NCBI GenBank assembly: GCA_020161365.1
Contig: JAIUNU010000006.1
Span: 234,966-298,965, forward strand
Length of the DNA: 64,000 nt
Direction of reading: 5' to 3'
Source of the DNA: Pseudomonadota bacterium
GTDB taxonomy: Bacteria > Pseudomonadota > Alphaproteobacteria > Caulobacterales > Caulobacteraceae
A program made the translations under genes and the position numbers. Positions 16,227 to 25,011 of this stretch are shown here, piece after piece. The notes under the pieces are model-generated. The model saw only the letters and a list, made by a program, of their open reading frames with translations. It was not told the origin of the DNA and did no database searches. Every line of letters starts with the position of its first letter. Position 1 is the stretch's first letter.

Positions 16227-18691
16227 GCGGAGACGAACTCCATCCGGCGGCTCATCGGGGTGAACTCTTCGTTGTGGCGACCCGCGACCCGCTCGGCCCA
16301 CGGGTCGATGCGCGCGAAGCGCTGCGAGTAGACGAAGCGGTCGTAGAGGGCCTTGCGGGTGTCGGGATCGGTGACCTGGGCGCGGATCGCCTCCAGCCCG
16401 ACCCGGTCCATCCACTTGTAGACCCGCTCCAGATACCACCCGTCCTCACGGTACAGCTGCATCGCAGCGGTGATGACCCAGACGGCCTCGTCCTCGGTCG
16501 CCACCCGGGTCAGGACTTGGGTGCCCTGGATGTGCAGACCCGCCGCGCCGCCGATATGGACCTCGTAGCCGCTGTCGACGCAGACCACGCCGAAGTCCTT
16601 GCACGTCGCCTCGGCGCAATTGCGAGGGCAGCCGGACACGGCCAGCTTGACCTTGGCCGGCGCCCAGGAGCCCCATAGGAACTTCTCCAGCCGCATGCCA
16701 AGACCCGTGGAGTCCTGGGTCCCGAAGCGGCACCAGTCTGACCCGACGCAGGTCTTCACGGTTCGCAGGCCCTTGGCGTAGGCGTGACCGCTGACCATGC
16801 CGGCGGCGTTGAGATCGGCCCAGACGGCGGGAAGGTCGTCCTTCTTGACGCCCAGAAGGTCGATGCGCTGACCGCCCGTCACCTTCACCGCCGGGATAGC
16901 GAACTTCTCGGCGACGTCGGCGATAGCCCGCAGCTCGGCCGGGCTGGTCATGCCGCCCCACATGCGCGGGACCACCGAATAGGTCCCGTCCTTCTGGATG
17001 TTGGCGTGGACCCGCTCGTTGATGAAGCGCGAATGCTTGTCGTCGCGATACTCGCCGGGCCAGGCGCACAGAAGGTAGTAGTTCAGGGCCGGCCGGCACG
17101 AGGCGCAGCCGTCGGGCGTCGACCATTCCAGGGCCTGCATGACCGCCGGCATCGACTTCAGGCCCTGATCGACGATGGCCCGCCGCACCTCGCCGTTGGT
17201 CTTGGGCGAGCACTTGCAGATCGGCTTGGGTCCGGTCTGGGCCTTGAAGCCGTCGCCCAGGGTCAGTTTCAGCACCTGCTCGACGAGCGGCGTGCATGAG
17301 CCGCACGAGGCCGAGGCCTTGGTCACCGCCCGGACATCGTCCAGGCTGGTCAGGCCCTGAGCCGTGATCGCAGAGGTGATCGCCCCTTTGCAGACGCCGT
17401 TGCAGCCGCAGATTTCCTGCGTATCGGGCATGGCCGCAACGGCCGCGCTAGGGTCCAGGCCGGACAGCCCCTCCGTGATCACCCGGCCGAAGATGAGGGT
17501 CTCGCGGATGCCGGCGACATCGGCGCCAGCCTTCATCAGGTCGAAGTACCAGCCGCCGTCGGCGGCGTCGCCAAACAGCACCGCGCCGGCGACCTTGCCG
17601 TCCTCGATGACCACGCGCTTGTAGACGCCGCGCGCGGCGTCACGGAACACGATGTCTTCGCAGCCCTCGCCGCCGGCGAACTTGCCGGCCGAGAAAACGT
17701 CGACGCCGGAGACCTTCAGCCGGGTCGACAGCACCGAGCCCTGATAGACCCCCTCCCCGTCCGTCAGCGCATCGGCCAGAGCCCGACACATCTCCCAGAT
17801 CGGCGCGACCAGGCCGTAGCACTGGCCCCGGTGTTCGACGCACTCGCCGACCGCGAAGACGTCGGGGTCAGACGCGCGCATGGCGTCGTCGACGACTACC
17901 CCGCGATTGACGGTCAGGCCGGCGACCTTGGCCAGGGTCGTGTTCGGACGGATACCGACCGCCATGACGAGAAGGTCGCAAGGCAGTACGCGGCCGTCTT
18001 TCAGCTTCAGCCCCGTGACCTGGCCGTCCTCGCCGACGATCTCCTCGGACTGCGCGCCCAGCACCGTCTCGACGCCGCGATCAGCCAGGGCCTCGCGCAG
18101 CAGGTAGCCGGCGCTTTCGTCCAACTGGCGCTCCATCAGCACGTCCATCAGGTGGACGACCGTGGCGGCCATGCCGCGCCGCGCCAGGCCATAGGCGGCC
18201 TCCAGCCCCAAAAGGCCGCCGCCGATCACCACCGCCCGCGCGTCCGGCTTGACCGAGGCCGCCAGCATGGCGTTGACGTCGTCAAGGTCGCGGAAGGTCA
18301 CCACGCCCTTCAGGTCACCGCCGGGCAACGGCAGGCGGAACGGGTCCGAACCGGTGGCCAGGATCAGCTTGTCGTAGCCGACCTCCAGCCCGCCCTCGGC
18401 GAAGACCTTGCGAGCGGCGGGGTCGATCGCCGTGACGGCGCGGCCGGCGTGCAGGGTGATCCCGTTGTCGCGGTACCAGCCCTCGTCATTGATGACGATG
18501 TCCTCGAACGCCTTCTCGCCCGCCAGGACCGGCGACAGCATGATGCGGTTGTAGTTCACCCGCGGCTCGGCGCCGAAGATGGTGACGGCGTAGCGGTCGG
18601 GGTCGCGCTTGAGCACTTCCTCGACCGCCCGGCAACCGGCCATGCCGTTGCCGATGACGACCAGACGCAATTTGGGCGTAGCTTGGGTCAT
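16223..18691 (-). CDS. nirB: NADH-dependent nitrite reductase large subunit
   Basis: This 822-residue enzyme reduces nitrite to ammonium with six electrons. The N-terminal FAD/NAD-binding half has VVIGNGMAGCRAVEE, LILATGSDPF and VVIGGGLLGLEAAYGLARRG. Two BFD-like [2Fe-2S] regions follow (CGCNGVCKGAIT with CGSCTP; CKCSPKTNG with CASCRPAL). The C-terminal siroheme/[4Fe-4S] part has TCVGSDWCRFG (Cys-x5-Cys) and SGCPRNCAEA (Cys-x3-Cys). The gene follows narK by 28 bases and overlaps nirD by 4, consistent with a narK-nirBD-nasA-cobA operon. Confidence 0.96.
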   Translation of the reverse strand: MTQATPKLRLVVIGNGMAGCRAVEEVLKRDPDRYAVTIFGAEPRVNYNRIMLSPVLAGEKAFEDIVINDEGWYRDNGITLHAGRAVTAIDPAARKVFAEGGLEVGYDKLILATGSDPFRLPLPGGDLKGVVTFRDLDDVNAMLAASVKPDARAVVIGGGLLGLEAAYGLARRGMAATVVHLMDVLMERQLDESAGYLLREALADRGVETVLGAQSEEIVGEDGQVTGLKLKDGRVLPCDLLVMAVGIRPNTTLAKVAGLTVNRGVVVDDAMRASDPDVFAVGECVEHRGQCYGLVAPIWEMCRALADALTDGEGVYQGSVLSTRLKVSGVDVFSAGKFAGGEGCEDIVFRDAARGVYKRVVIEDGKVAGAVLFGDAADGGWYFDLMKAGADVAGIRETLIFGRVITEGLSGLDPSAAVAAMPDTQEICGCNGVCKGAITSAITAQGLTSLDDVRAVTKASASCGSCTPLVEQVLKLTLGDGFKAQTGPKPICKCSPKTNGEVRRAIVDQGLKSMPAVMQALEWSTPDGCASCRPALNYYLLCAWPGEYRDDKHSRFINERVHANIQKDGTYSVVPRMWGGMTSPAELRAIADVAEKFAIPAVKVTGGQRIDLLGVKKDDLPAVWADLNAAGMVSGHAYAKGLRTVKTCVGSDWCRFGTQDSTGLGMRLEKFLWGSWAPAKVKLAVSGCPRNCAEATCKDFGVVCVDSGYEVHIGGAAGLHIQGTQVLTRVATEDEAVWVITAAMQLYREDGWYLERVYKWMDRVGLEAIRAQVTDPDTRKALYDRFVYSQRFARIDPWAERVAGRHNEEFTPMSRRMEFVSA

Positions 18692-18719
18692 GAGGCTTCT
18701 CTTTGAGGGAGGCGTGGGG

Positions 18720-19940
18720 TTAGACGCGGACGGGCGCGGCGTCGCCGTGCAGGGTTGGCCACACCGCGCGCCAGCGGGCCTTCAGGCTGAACAGCGCGAT
18801 CAAGGCGAACACGGCCAGCAGGGCGAAACCGATGAACCCGGACTGGTAGGAGCCGGTCATCTTCTTGGCCAAGCCGAGCGTCGAGGCGAGATAGAAGCCG
18901 CCGATCCCGCCGGTCATGCCGATCAGGCCGGTCATCACCCCGATCTCCTTGCGGAACCGCTGCGGGGCCAGCTGGAACACCGCGCCGTTGCCGGCGCCCA
19001 GGGCCAGCATGGCGAACAGCAGGACCGCCAAGGCCACGGCGGCCGTCGGCAGCTGGAAGCTGGCCACCGTCAGGCCGACCGCGGCCAGCACATAAACCAC
19101 GCTCAGCGTCCGCACCCCGCCGAAGCGGTCGGCCAGAGCCCCGCCGACAGGACGGATGAACGAGCCGGCGAACACACAGGCGGCGGTGAAGAAGCCGGCG
19201 ATCACCGGGTCCAGGCCGTACTCGGAATTGAAGTACATTGTCAGGGACGAGGCGAGACCGACGAAGCCGCCGAACGTGACACCGTAAAGCAGCATCAGCC
19301 ACCAGGCGTCGGGAACCTTGAGGACATCCAGGTACTCGGCGAGCTTTTTGGGCGCGGGCTGCTCGGGCGCATCCTTGGCCAGGACCAGATAGGCGACGAA
19401 GGCGAAGGCCAGTGGGATCGCCGCCAGCCCGATGACGTTCTGCCAGCCGAAGGTCTTGGCCAAAGCCGGCGCGAACAGCGCGGCCAGGGCCGTGCCGGAG
19501 TTGCCGGCCCCGGCGATGCCCAGCGCCAGACCCTGATGCTCCTGCGGATACCAGCGCGAGGCCAGCGGCAGCGCCACCGCGAAGGACGCGCCGGCCACGC
19601 CCAGCACCAGGCCCAGCGCCAGGATCTGCTGATAGTTGTGAAGACCAACAGCCCAGGCGGTGACCAGACCCCCCAGCACGATCAGCTGGCCGATGATCCC
19701 GGTCTTCTTGGGGCCGATACGATCGACGAGCACGCCGTTCACGAGCCGTAGGACCGCGCCGGCGAGCACCGGCACGGCGACCATCAGGCCCTTCTGGGCG
19801 GGGTCGAGATTGAAGTCCTTGGCGATCGCGACGCCCAGCGGGCCCAGGATCACCCAGACCATGAAGCTGAGGTCGAAATAGAGGAAGGCGGCGAACAGGG
19901 TCGGCGTGTGTCCGGCCTTGAGGAATTCGCGGGAGATCAT
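18720..19940 (-). CDS. narK: Nitrate/nitrite MFS transporter
   Basis: The product has 406 residues and about twelve membrane segments. The N-terminal half has FDLSFMVWVILGPLGVAIAKDF and LVNGVLVDRIGPKKTG; the nitrate-signature-like glycine/alanine helices (LGVAGASFAVALPLASRWYP, GIAGAGNSGTALAALFAPAL, GAGNGAVFQLAPQRF) mark the NarK/NasA subfamily. It imports nitrate or exchanges it for nitrite, in addition to the ABC system encoded upstream. It is the first gene of the reductase operon and is preceded by a 225-base leader with ANTAR-type hairpin features (19973-20043). Confidence 0.93.
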   Translation of the reverse strand: MISREFLKAGHTPTLFAAFLYFDLSFMVWVILGPLGVAIAKDFNLDPAQKGLMVAVPVLAGAVLRLVNGVLVDRIGPKKTGIIGQLIVLGGLVTAWAVGLHNYQQILALGLVLGVAGASFAVALPLASRWYPQEHQGLALGIAGAGNSGTALAALFAPALAKTFGWQNVIGLAAIPLAFAFVAYLVLAKDAPEQPAPKKLAEYLDVLKVPDAWWLMLLYGVTFGGFVGLASSLTMYFNSEYGLDPVIAGFFTAACVFAGSFIRPVGGALADRFGGVRTLSVVYVLAAVGLTVASFQLPTAAVALAVLLFAMLALGAGNGAVFQLAPQRFRKEIGVMTGLIGMTGGIGGFYLASTLGLAKKMTGSYQSGFIGFALLAVFALIALFSLKARWRAVWPTLHGDAAPVRV

Positions 19941-19972
19941 GATGGCCTCGATCGTCTGCGTGTCTGCAAGAG

Positions 19973-20043
19973 CGAGGCGGCGGCGCCTCGGGCGATTGAC
20001 CGCATCGGAGCGGTCCTCTGGCAGCCGCGAACGCCGTTGTTCG
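19973..20043 (-). promoter_or_regulatory. Candidate NasT-responsive leader of narK-nirBD-nasA
   Basis: In the 225-base untranslated leader, reading the minus strand, a hairpin with stem CGAAC/GTTCG closes a six-base loop AACGGC (20028-20043), with A at position 1 and G at position 4 as in ANTAR targets. About 12 bases further a stronger stem GACCGC/GCGGTC closes the hexaloop TCCGAT (19998-20015); G4 is kept but A1 is not. A third stem CGAGGCG/CGCCTCG (19973-19990) follows but has no good U-tract. The arrangement mimics the better leader upstream of the porin gene. Support is moderate because loop 2 deviates and the terminator is weak. Confidence 0.5.
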
Positions 20044-20165
20044 GTGGCCTTGACCGAAGTGGAGCCTGGAGGCGACGCGAAGTCACCCGCCTGTCTGACA
20101 CGGTGCGGGCCAAGCCGCCCGCCCGCATGTTTGCTCAGCAGTTAGGCGCCGCAGTCGCCCTAGAA

Positions 20166-21320
20166 TTAGGCAGGCGAGCCCTGTGGGCGGCGGATCTCGA
20201 ACGCCGACGCATAGGCCAGAGGCGCGCTGGGGTCGAAGGGCCGGCGGTCAAACAGGCGCGCTTCCAGCGGTTGGGCCGCCTCGTCGAGGCTGCGCGCCGA
20301 CTCAAGCCTCGGATCCAAAGACAGCGCAGCGGCGCGATAGAGGTCCGGGCGATAGACGCGGCGAACCAGCGCTTCGGGGTCGATGTCCGGCGCCACCTGT
20401 CCCCAGCGGATCATCTGCGACACCAGCCAGAGACCATGCTCCACCCGGGGCAGGCCCGCGCCCTGGCGATGGAAGACGATCTCAGCTGTCAGAGCGCGTG
20501 CGATGGCGTCGGGGGCAGCGCCCACCCATTCCGGCCGGGCCAGCAGCTCGACCAGAGTCTCGTGGTTCTCAGGCGCATCAGCCCACGCCGCCGCGCGCAT
20601 CACCGCTTGCAGGCAGGCCTTCAGATCATCGGGTCGGGCATCGGCGAAGCGCGCCGCCATGCCCAGGACCTTGTCAGGACCCGACGGCCAAAAGCGCGAC
20701 GCGGTGATCAGGGTGCGCCCCACGCCCTCGGCCTCGGCCACCGCGTTCCAGGGCGCGCCGACGCAGAAGCCGTCCACCGCGCCCGCCCGCATCTGCTCGA
20801 CCATGCGCGGCGGCGGAATGACCACAAGCCGCACGTCCTGGTCCGGATCGACCCCGCCCTGAGCCAGCCAGTAGCGGAGCAGATAGTTGTGCATCGATGC
20901 CGGGAAAACGACCGCGAAGGTCAGCGGGGGCTCGCCCCGCGCGCGCCGCGCCGCCACGACTCCGGCCAAGGTCTCGGCGGTGACCAGCGGCCCTTCCAGC
21001 GACGCCGGGTCCGCCGCACGCATCGCGTCAGCCAGAGCATTCGACACCGTCACCGCGCTGCCGTTCTGGTTCAGCGCCAGCGGAGCGATAATTTCGCCCT
21101 CCCCGGCCTCTGTGACGGCCAGCGCCATCGGCGCCAGCATGTGCGCCCCGTCCAGCGCCCCAAGAGACACCTTGTCCCGCACGGTCGCCCAGGACGCCTC
21201 GCGCGATAGGGCGACCTCGAGCCCCTCTTCGGCGAAGAAGCCCATGACCTTGGCCACGGCGAGCGGCGCGCAATCGGTGAGCGGAATGAAGCCCAGGCGC
21301 AGGTCCGAGAAACCACTCAC
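20166..21320 (-). CDS. nasS: Nitrate sensor NasS (NrtA-like cytoplasmic binding protein)
   Basis: The product has 384 residues and no signal peptide. It resembles periplasmic nitrate-binding proteins (LGFIPLTDCAPLAVAKVMGFFAEEGLEVAL, GALDGAHMLAPMALAVT, IPPPRMVEQMRAGAVDGFCVGAPWN) yet starts directly as a cytosolic protein. It overlaps the nasT gene by 4 bases. In studied bacteria NasS holds the antiterminator NasT when nitrate is absent and releases it when nitrate binds. The similarity to the NrtA encoded at 23708-24994 supports this origin. Gene order nasT-nasS is embedded between the uptake and reductase genes. Confidence 0.9.
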   Translation of the reverse strand: MSGFSDLRLGFIPLTDCAPLAVAKVMGFFAEEGLEVALSREASWATVRDKVSLGALDGAHMLAPMALAVTEAGEGEIIAPLALNQNGSAVTVSNALADAMRAADPASLEGPLVTAETLAGVVAARRARGEPPLTFAVVFPASMHNYLLRYWLAQGGVDPDQDVRLVVIPPPRMVEQMRAGAVDGFCVGAPWNAVAEAEGVGRTLITASRFWPSGPDKVLGMAARFADARPDDLKACLQAVMRAAAWADAPENHETLVELLARPEWVGAAPDAIARALTAEIVFHRQGAGLPRVEHGLWLVSQMIRWGQVAPDIDPEALVRRVYRPDLYRAAALSLDPRLESARSLDEAAQPLEARLFDRRPFDPSAPLAYASAFEIRRPQGSPA

Positions 21321-21889
21321 GCGCCGTCTCCCCGCAACACGCCGGCGAAGGCCAGCAGATCGGCGGCCACCGCCCCGATCGGCTTGCCCCGGTCCATCGC
21401 CAGCTTGCGCAGCAGGCGATAGGCGCCGTCCTCGTCCAGGCCGCGCTCCTTCATCAGCAAGCCCTTGGCGCGCTCGACGGTCTTGCGGGCCTCCAGATCA
21501 GCCTTGGCCTTGGCGAGGTCGCCCCGGAGCTGCTGGGTCAGAGCAAAGCGGCTCATGGCCACGTCGAGGATCGGCCGCACCCGGCCCGGCGCCAGGCCAT
21601 CGACCACATAGGCCGCAACGCCCGCGCGCACGGCCTGTTCGGCGAGCCCAGGCTCGGACCGGTCGACGAACATCACCACCGGGTGGCCCTGGCTCGACTC
21701 CTTGAGGCTGTCGAGGGTGTCGCGGTCCGGGCTTTCAGCCGCGATCACCACCACGTCGGGCGCGAAGGCCACGACCTCGGCCTCAACATAAACAGCCGCG
21801 TGGCGGACCTCGAGCGGCTGGACGCCTTCGAGGCCCTGGGCCACGAGCGCCGCCCGGGCGGCGTCTGGATCAATGACGAGCACGCGCAT
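21317..21889 (-). CDS. nasT: ANTAR-type antitermination regulator NasT
   Basis: The product has 190 residues. The N-terminal pseudo-receiver (about 1-115; VLVIDPDAARAALVAQGLEG) is followed by a coiled linker (AKADLEARKTVER) and an ANTAR RNA-binding domain (about 135-185; ERAKGLLMKERGLDEDGAYRLLRKLAMDRGKPIGAVAADLL). ANTAR proteins bind pairs of hexaloop hairpins in nascent leaders and prevent intrinsic termination. Such a leader is visible upstream of the porin gene (26431-26551) and, less perfectly, upstream of narK. Immediate coupling to nasS supports nitrate-controlled antitermination of both operons. Confidence 0.93.
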   Translation of the reverse strand: MRVLVIDPDAARAALVAQGLEGVQPLEVRHAAVYVEAEVVAFAPDVVVIAAESPDRDTLDSLKESSQGHPVVMFVDRSEPGLAEQAVRAGVAAYVVDGLAPGRVRPILDVAMSRFALTQQLRGDLAKAKADLEARKTVERAKGLLMKERGLDEDGAYRLLRKLAMDRGKPIGAVAADLLAFAGVLRGDGA

Positions 21890-22007
21890 CGATCGCAGTC
21901 CTAGGTCTTCGCGCTCAAAACCCGAGCGACAAACCGCGCCCTGCGCCCCGGGCGCGAAGATTGCGCAAAATCAAGGCGCATCAGCTCGATCTGGAGGCGC
22001 CGCGCCC

Positions 22008-22793
22008 TCACGCTGCGCGACGGGCGTAGAGGAACTCGATCACTGCGGCCCGGGCATGGACGTAGGTCGGGTGTTCGGCGACGGCCAGCCGGTCGCGCGG
22101 ACGCTCCAGCGGCACGTCCAGCACCTGGCCGACGCAGGCGCGGGGGCCGTTGGTCATCATCACGATGCGATCGGACAGCAGAGTCGCCTCGTCGACATCG
22201 TGGGTGATCATCAGCACCGTGTTCTTCAGCGCCGAATGGATCTCCATGACGCTGTCCTGCAGGTGAGCCCGGGTCAGGGCGTCCAGGGCGCCGAACGGCT
22301 CATCCAGCAGCAGGACCTTGGGCTCCATGGACAGCGCGCGGGCGATGCCGACCCGCTGCTTCATACCGCCCGAGATCTCCGAGGGCCGCTTGTCCAGGGC
22401 ATGGGTCATCTTCACCAGCTCCAGATTGTGCAGAACCCAGTCCTTGCGTTCGGCCGCCGACTTGGCGCCGCCGAACACCTTGTCGACCGCCAGCGAAACA
22501 TTCTCGCGCACCGACAGCCACGGCAGCAGCGAGTGGTTCTGGAACACCACCGCCCGATCCGGTCCCGGCGCGTTGACCTCCTGACGGTCCAGGATGACCG
22601 CACCCGTGGTCACCGGCACCAGGCCGGCGACGACGTTGAGCAAGGTCGATTTGCCGCAGCCGGAGTGACCGATGATCGAGACGAACTCGCCCTTGTCGAT
22701 CTTCAGGTCGACGCCGGTCAGCACCTCGCTACGGGTCGCCCCCTTGGTGAAGGTGACGCTGAGGTTCTCGATGGAAAGATAGGCCTTGGCCAT
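22008..22793 (-). CDS. nrtC: Nitrate ABC transporter ATP-binding protein
   Basis: This 261-residue ABC ATPase has Walker A GHSGCGKST (42-50), a signature EISGGMKQRVGIARAL, Walker B KVLLLDEPFGALDALT and a switch His in MITHDVDEA. It powers nitrate import through NrtB. It is the short NrtD/NasD-like form, without the C-terminal NrtA-like regulatory domain found in cyanobacterial NrtC, so the symbol is used loosely. It follows nrtB by 12 bases and is about 118 bases before nasT. Confidence 0.92.
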   Translation of the reverse strand: MAKAYLSIENLSVTFTKGATRSEVLTGVDLKIDKGEFVSIIGHSGCGKSTLLNVVAGLVPVTTGAVILDRQEVNAPGPDRAVVFQNHSLLPWLSVRENVSLAVDKVFGGAKSAAERKDWVLHNLELVKMTHALDKRPSEISGGMKQRVGIARALSMEPKVLLLDEPFGALDALTRAHLQDSVMEIHSALKNTVLMITHDVDEATLLSDRIVMMTNGPRACVGQVLDVPLERPRDRLAVAEHPTYVHARAAVIEFLYARRAA

Positions 22794-22805
22794 GTGCGTC
22801 GATCC

Positions 22806-23696
22806 TTAGCTGGCCGCGCTGCCGCGCGAGGCGACGTGGCCGACCAGGGCCACCATGCGGTCGAGGAAGAAGCCCGTCAGTCCGACCCAGGCCAGGCCCA
22901 CAAGGATGTCGGAGATGCGCGAGGCGTTGTACTGATCCCAGATGAAGAAGCCGATGCCGACGCCGCCCAGCAGCATCTCCGAGGCGACGATGGCCAGCCA
23001 GCTCATGCCGATGCCGATCCGCAGGCCCGTGAAGATGTAGGGCGTGGTGGCCGGCAGCAGGATCTTGAAGAAGTACTCGATGGGCGACAGCCGCAGCACC
23101 TTGGCGACGTTGACATAGTCGCTGGGGATATTCCGCACCCCGACCGCCGTGTTGATGATGATCGGCCAGATCGCGGTGATGAAGATCACGAACAAGGCCG
23201 AAGGCTGGGCCTGGTGAAACGCCGCCAGCGAGATCGGCAGCCAGGCCAGCGGCGGCACGGTCCGCAGCACCTGAAAGATCGGGTCCAGGCTGCGGTGCGC
23301 CCACAGGTTGGAGCCGACGAGGACCCCTAGCAGAACACCGACCACCGCCGAAATCGAGAAGCCGATGCCCACACGTTGAAGGCTGGTGGCGACGTGCCAG
23401 AACAGGCCCTTGTCGACGCCGCCGTTGTCGTAGAACGGATTGAGGATCAGCTCCTTGGACTCCAGCCAGACCTGCTTGGGCGACGGCAGACCTCCGTAGG
23501 AGTCGCCGATGATCGCCTGCCAGACCGCCAGGATCAGCAGCAGGGTCAGCAGGGGCGGCAAGGTCGTCGCCACCACGCCCCTCGCCCGCCGCGCCAGATC
23601 GGGCAGGATCGAGGGCCGCGTGGCAGCGGGCGTGGGCTCCAGCGACGGCGGCGAGGTCGGCGACGCCGGGCTGAACACGGGCTTGGGATAGGCCAT
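22806..23696 (-). CDS. nrtB: Nitrate ABC transporter permease
   Basis: The product has 296 residues from the ATG at 23696. A proline-rich cytoplasmic start (VFSPASPTSPPSLEPTP) precedes about six membrane helices; the binding-protein-dependent permease signature is around IFITAIWPIIINTAVGVRNI, then PSDYVNVAKVLRLSPIEYFFKILLPATTPYIFTGLRIGIGMSW (EAA-type loop). It forms the channel for nitrate, pairing with NrtA and NrtC. A longer upstream frame is only antisense/other-frame reading through nrtA and is rejected. Confidence 0.92.
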   Translation of the reverse strand: MAYPKPVFSPASPTSPPSLEPTPAATRPSILPDLARRARGVVATTLPPLLTLLLILAVWQAIIGDSYGGLPSPKQVWLESKELILNPFYDNGGVDKGLFWHVATSLQRVGIGFSISAVVGVLLGVLVGSNLWAHRSLDPIFQVLRTVPPLAWLPISLAAFHQAQPSALFVIFITAIWPIIINTAVGVRNIPSDYVNVAKVLRLSPIEYFFKILLPATTPYIFTGLRIGIGMSWLAIVASEMLLGGVGIGFFIWDQYNASRISDILVGLAWVGLTGFFLDRMVALVGHVASRGSAAS

Positions 23697-23707
23697 TACC
23701 CGCCTCC

Positions 23708-24994
23708 TCAGACCAGCTTCTTGATCGGCTGGCTGGCCAGGTAGGCGCCCGGATTGGCCGGGTCGAACACCTTGCCGTCGAAGAAGCGCTCGACCCCGCG
23801 GCTGTCTCCGGCCGGACCGCTCTGGCCGATCGACTTGGCGGCGGCGCGCCAGATGTCCGAACGGTTGACCTTGTCGACCAGGGCCTTGGTGTTGGTCTTC
23901 TGCGGCAGCACGCCCCAGCGGATGTCTTCGGTCAGGAACCACAGGTCGTGGGACTTGAACGGGAAGCTGGCGTTGTCGGCCCAGAACTTCATCCGGTGCG
24001 GCGAGTTCTTCAGCGTCCGGCCGTCGCCGTAGTCCACCGTGCCTTGCAGACGAGGCAGGATGTCGCCCATCGGCACGTTGACGTACTGGCGACCCGAGAC
24101 GATCGAGCACATCTGCGGCAGGTTGGAGGCCTTGTCGCACCACATCTGGGCCTCCTGTACGGCGGCCGTGATCGCCTGGGCGGCGCGGGGGTACTTGTCG
24201 ACCCAAGCAGCGCGCATGCCGAGCGCCTTTTCGGGGTGGTTCATCCAGAGCTCGGAGGTCAAGCAGGCAGTGTAGCCGACCTTCTGGTTGACCAGCTGGC
24301 CGTTCCACGGCTCGCCCACGCAGAAGGCGTCCTGGGTGCCGGCCTTCATGTTGGCCACCATTTGCGGCGGCGGGATCACGATGGTTGAGACGTCGACATC
24401 GGGATTGATACCGCCGGCCGCCAGCCAGTAGCGGATCCAAAGGTCGTGCGTGCCGCCTCGGAAGGTCATGGCGACCTTGGCGATGTTGCCGGCGGCCTTC
24501 ATCTGCAGGAACTTGGCCTTGGCGCCGGCGCTGTTCAGCCCGACCTTGACCGACTTCAGGTCGTTGCCGACCGAGATCCCCTGGCCGTTCGTGTTGAGGC
24601 GGGCCAGGATGTACATCGGGGTCGGCGCGCCGCCGGTGATCGCGCCGGTGGTCATGAGATAGGGCATGGGCGTCAGGATGTGCGCGCCGTCGATGCCGCC
24701 GCGCTCGGCGCCCAGCACCAGGTTGTCACGGGTAGCGGCCCAGGAGGCCTGCTTGACCACCTCCACGTCGGGCAGGCCGTACTTGGCGAATAGGCCGCGC
24801 TCCTTGGCGATGATTAGCGGCGAGCTGTCCGTGAGGGCGATGAAACCCAAGCGCGCCTTGGCGACTTCGGGGCCCGCCCCGGCGGCGTGAGCGCCGCTCG
24901 GGAACGCGGCCTTGGCGGCGGCGAGCGTGGCGGCCGCGCCTATCAGGGCGCCGCGACGGGTCAGGCCAGACATTGGCTTGTCAGTCTTGCTCAT
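23708..24994 (-). CDS. nrtA: Nitrate ABC transporter periplasmic binding protein
   Basis: The product has 428 residues from the ATG at 24994. The N-terminus SGLTRRGALIGAAATLAAAKA has a twin-arginine and a hydrophobic core, suggesting Tat export. The NrtA/CmpA fold follows: LGFIALTDSSPLIIAKERGLFAKYGL, GGIDGAHILTPMPYLMTTG, IPPPQMVANMKAGTQDAFCVGEPWN. It captures nitrate in the periplasm and delivers it to NrtB. It starts 17 bases after the porin stop, so the porin and nrtABC form one transcription unit controlled by the ANTAR leader. Confidence 0.93.
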   Translation of the reverse strand: MSKTDKPMSGLTRRGALIGAAATLAAAKAAFPSGAHAAGAGPEVAKARLGFIALTDSSPLIIAKERGLFAKYGLPDVEVVKQASWAATRDNLVLGAERGGIDGAHILTPMPYLMTTGAITGGAPTPMYILARLNTNGQGISVGNDLKSVKVGLNSAGAKAKFLQMKAAGNIAKVAMTFRGGTHDLWIRYWLAAGGINPDVDVSTIVIPPPQMVANMKAGTQDAFCVGEPWNGQLVNQKVGYTACLTSELWMNHPEKALGMRAAWVDKYPRAAQAITAAVQEAQMWCDKASNLPQMCSIVSGRQYVNVPMGDILPRLQGTVDYGDGRTLKNSPHRMKFWADNASFPFKSHDLWFLTEDIRWGVLPQKTNTKALVDKVNRSDIWRAAAKSIGQSGPAGDSRGVERFFDGKVFDPANPGAYLASQPIKKLV

Positions 24995-25011
24995 GATCAC
25001 AGATCCCAGGG

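Noticed and set aside
14025..16331. Plus-strand frame of 768 residues
   Set aside because: It is antisense to nasA and nirD, which have complete family motifs; the plus product has no recognisable domain.
15882..16439. Longer start for nirD (185 residues)
   Set aside because: The extra 71 residues read through nirB in another frame; the ATG overlapping the nirB stop gives the normal family length.
22806..24440. Longer start for nrtB (544 residues)
   Set aside because: The first 248 residues come from nrtA DNA in another frame and have no protein character; the ATG at 23696 follows nrtA by the usual short spacer.
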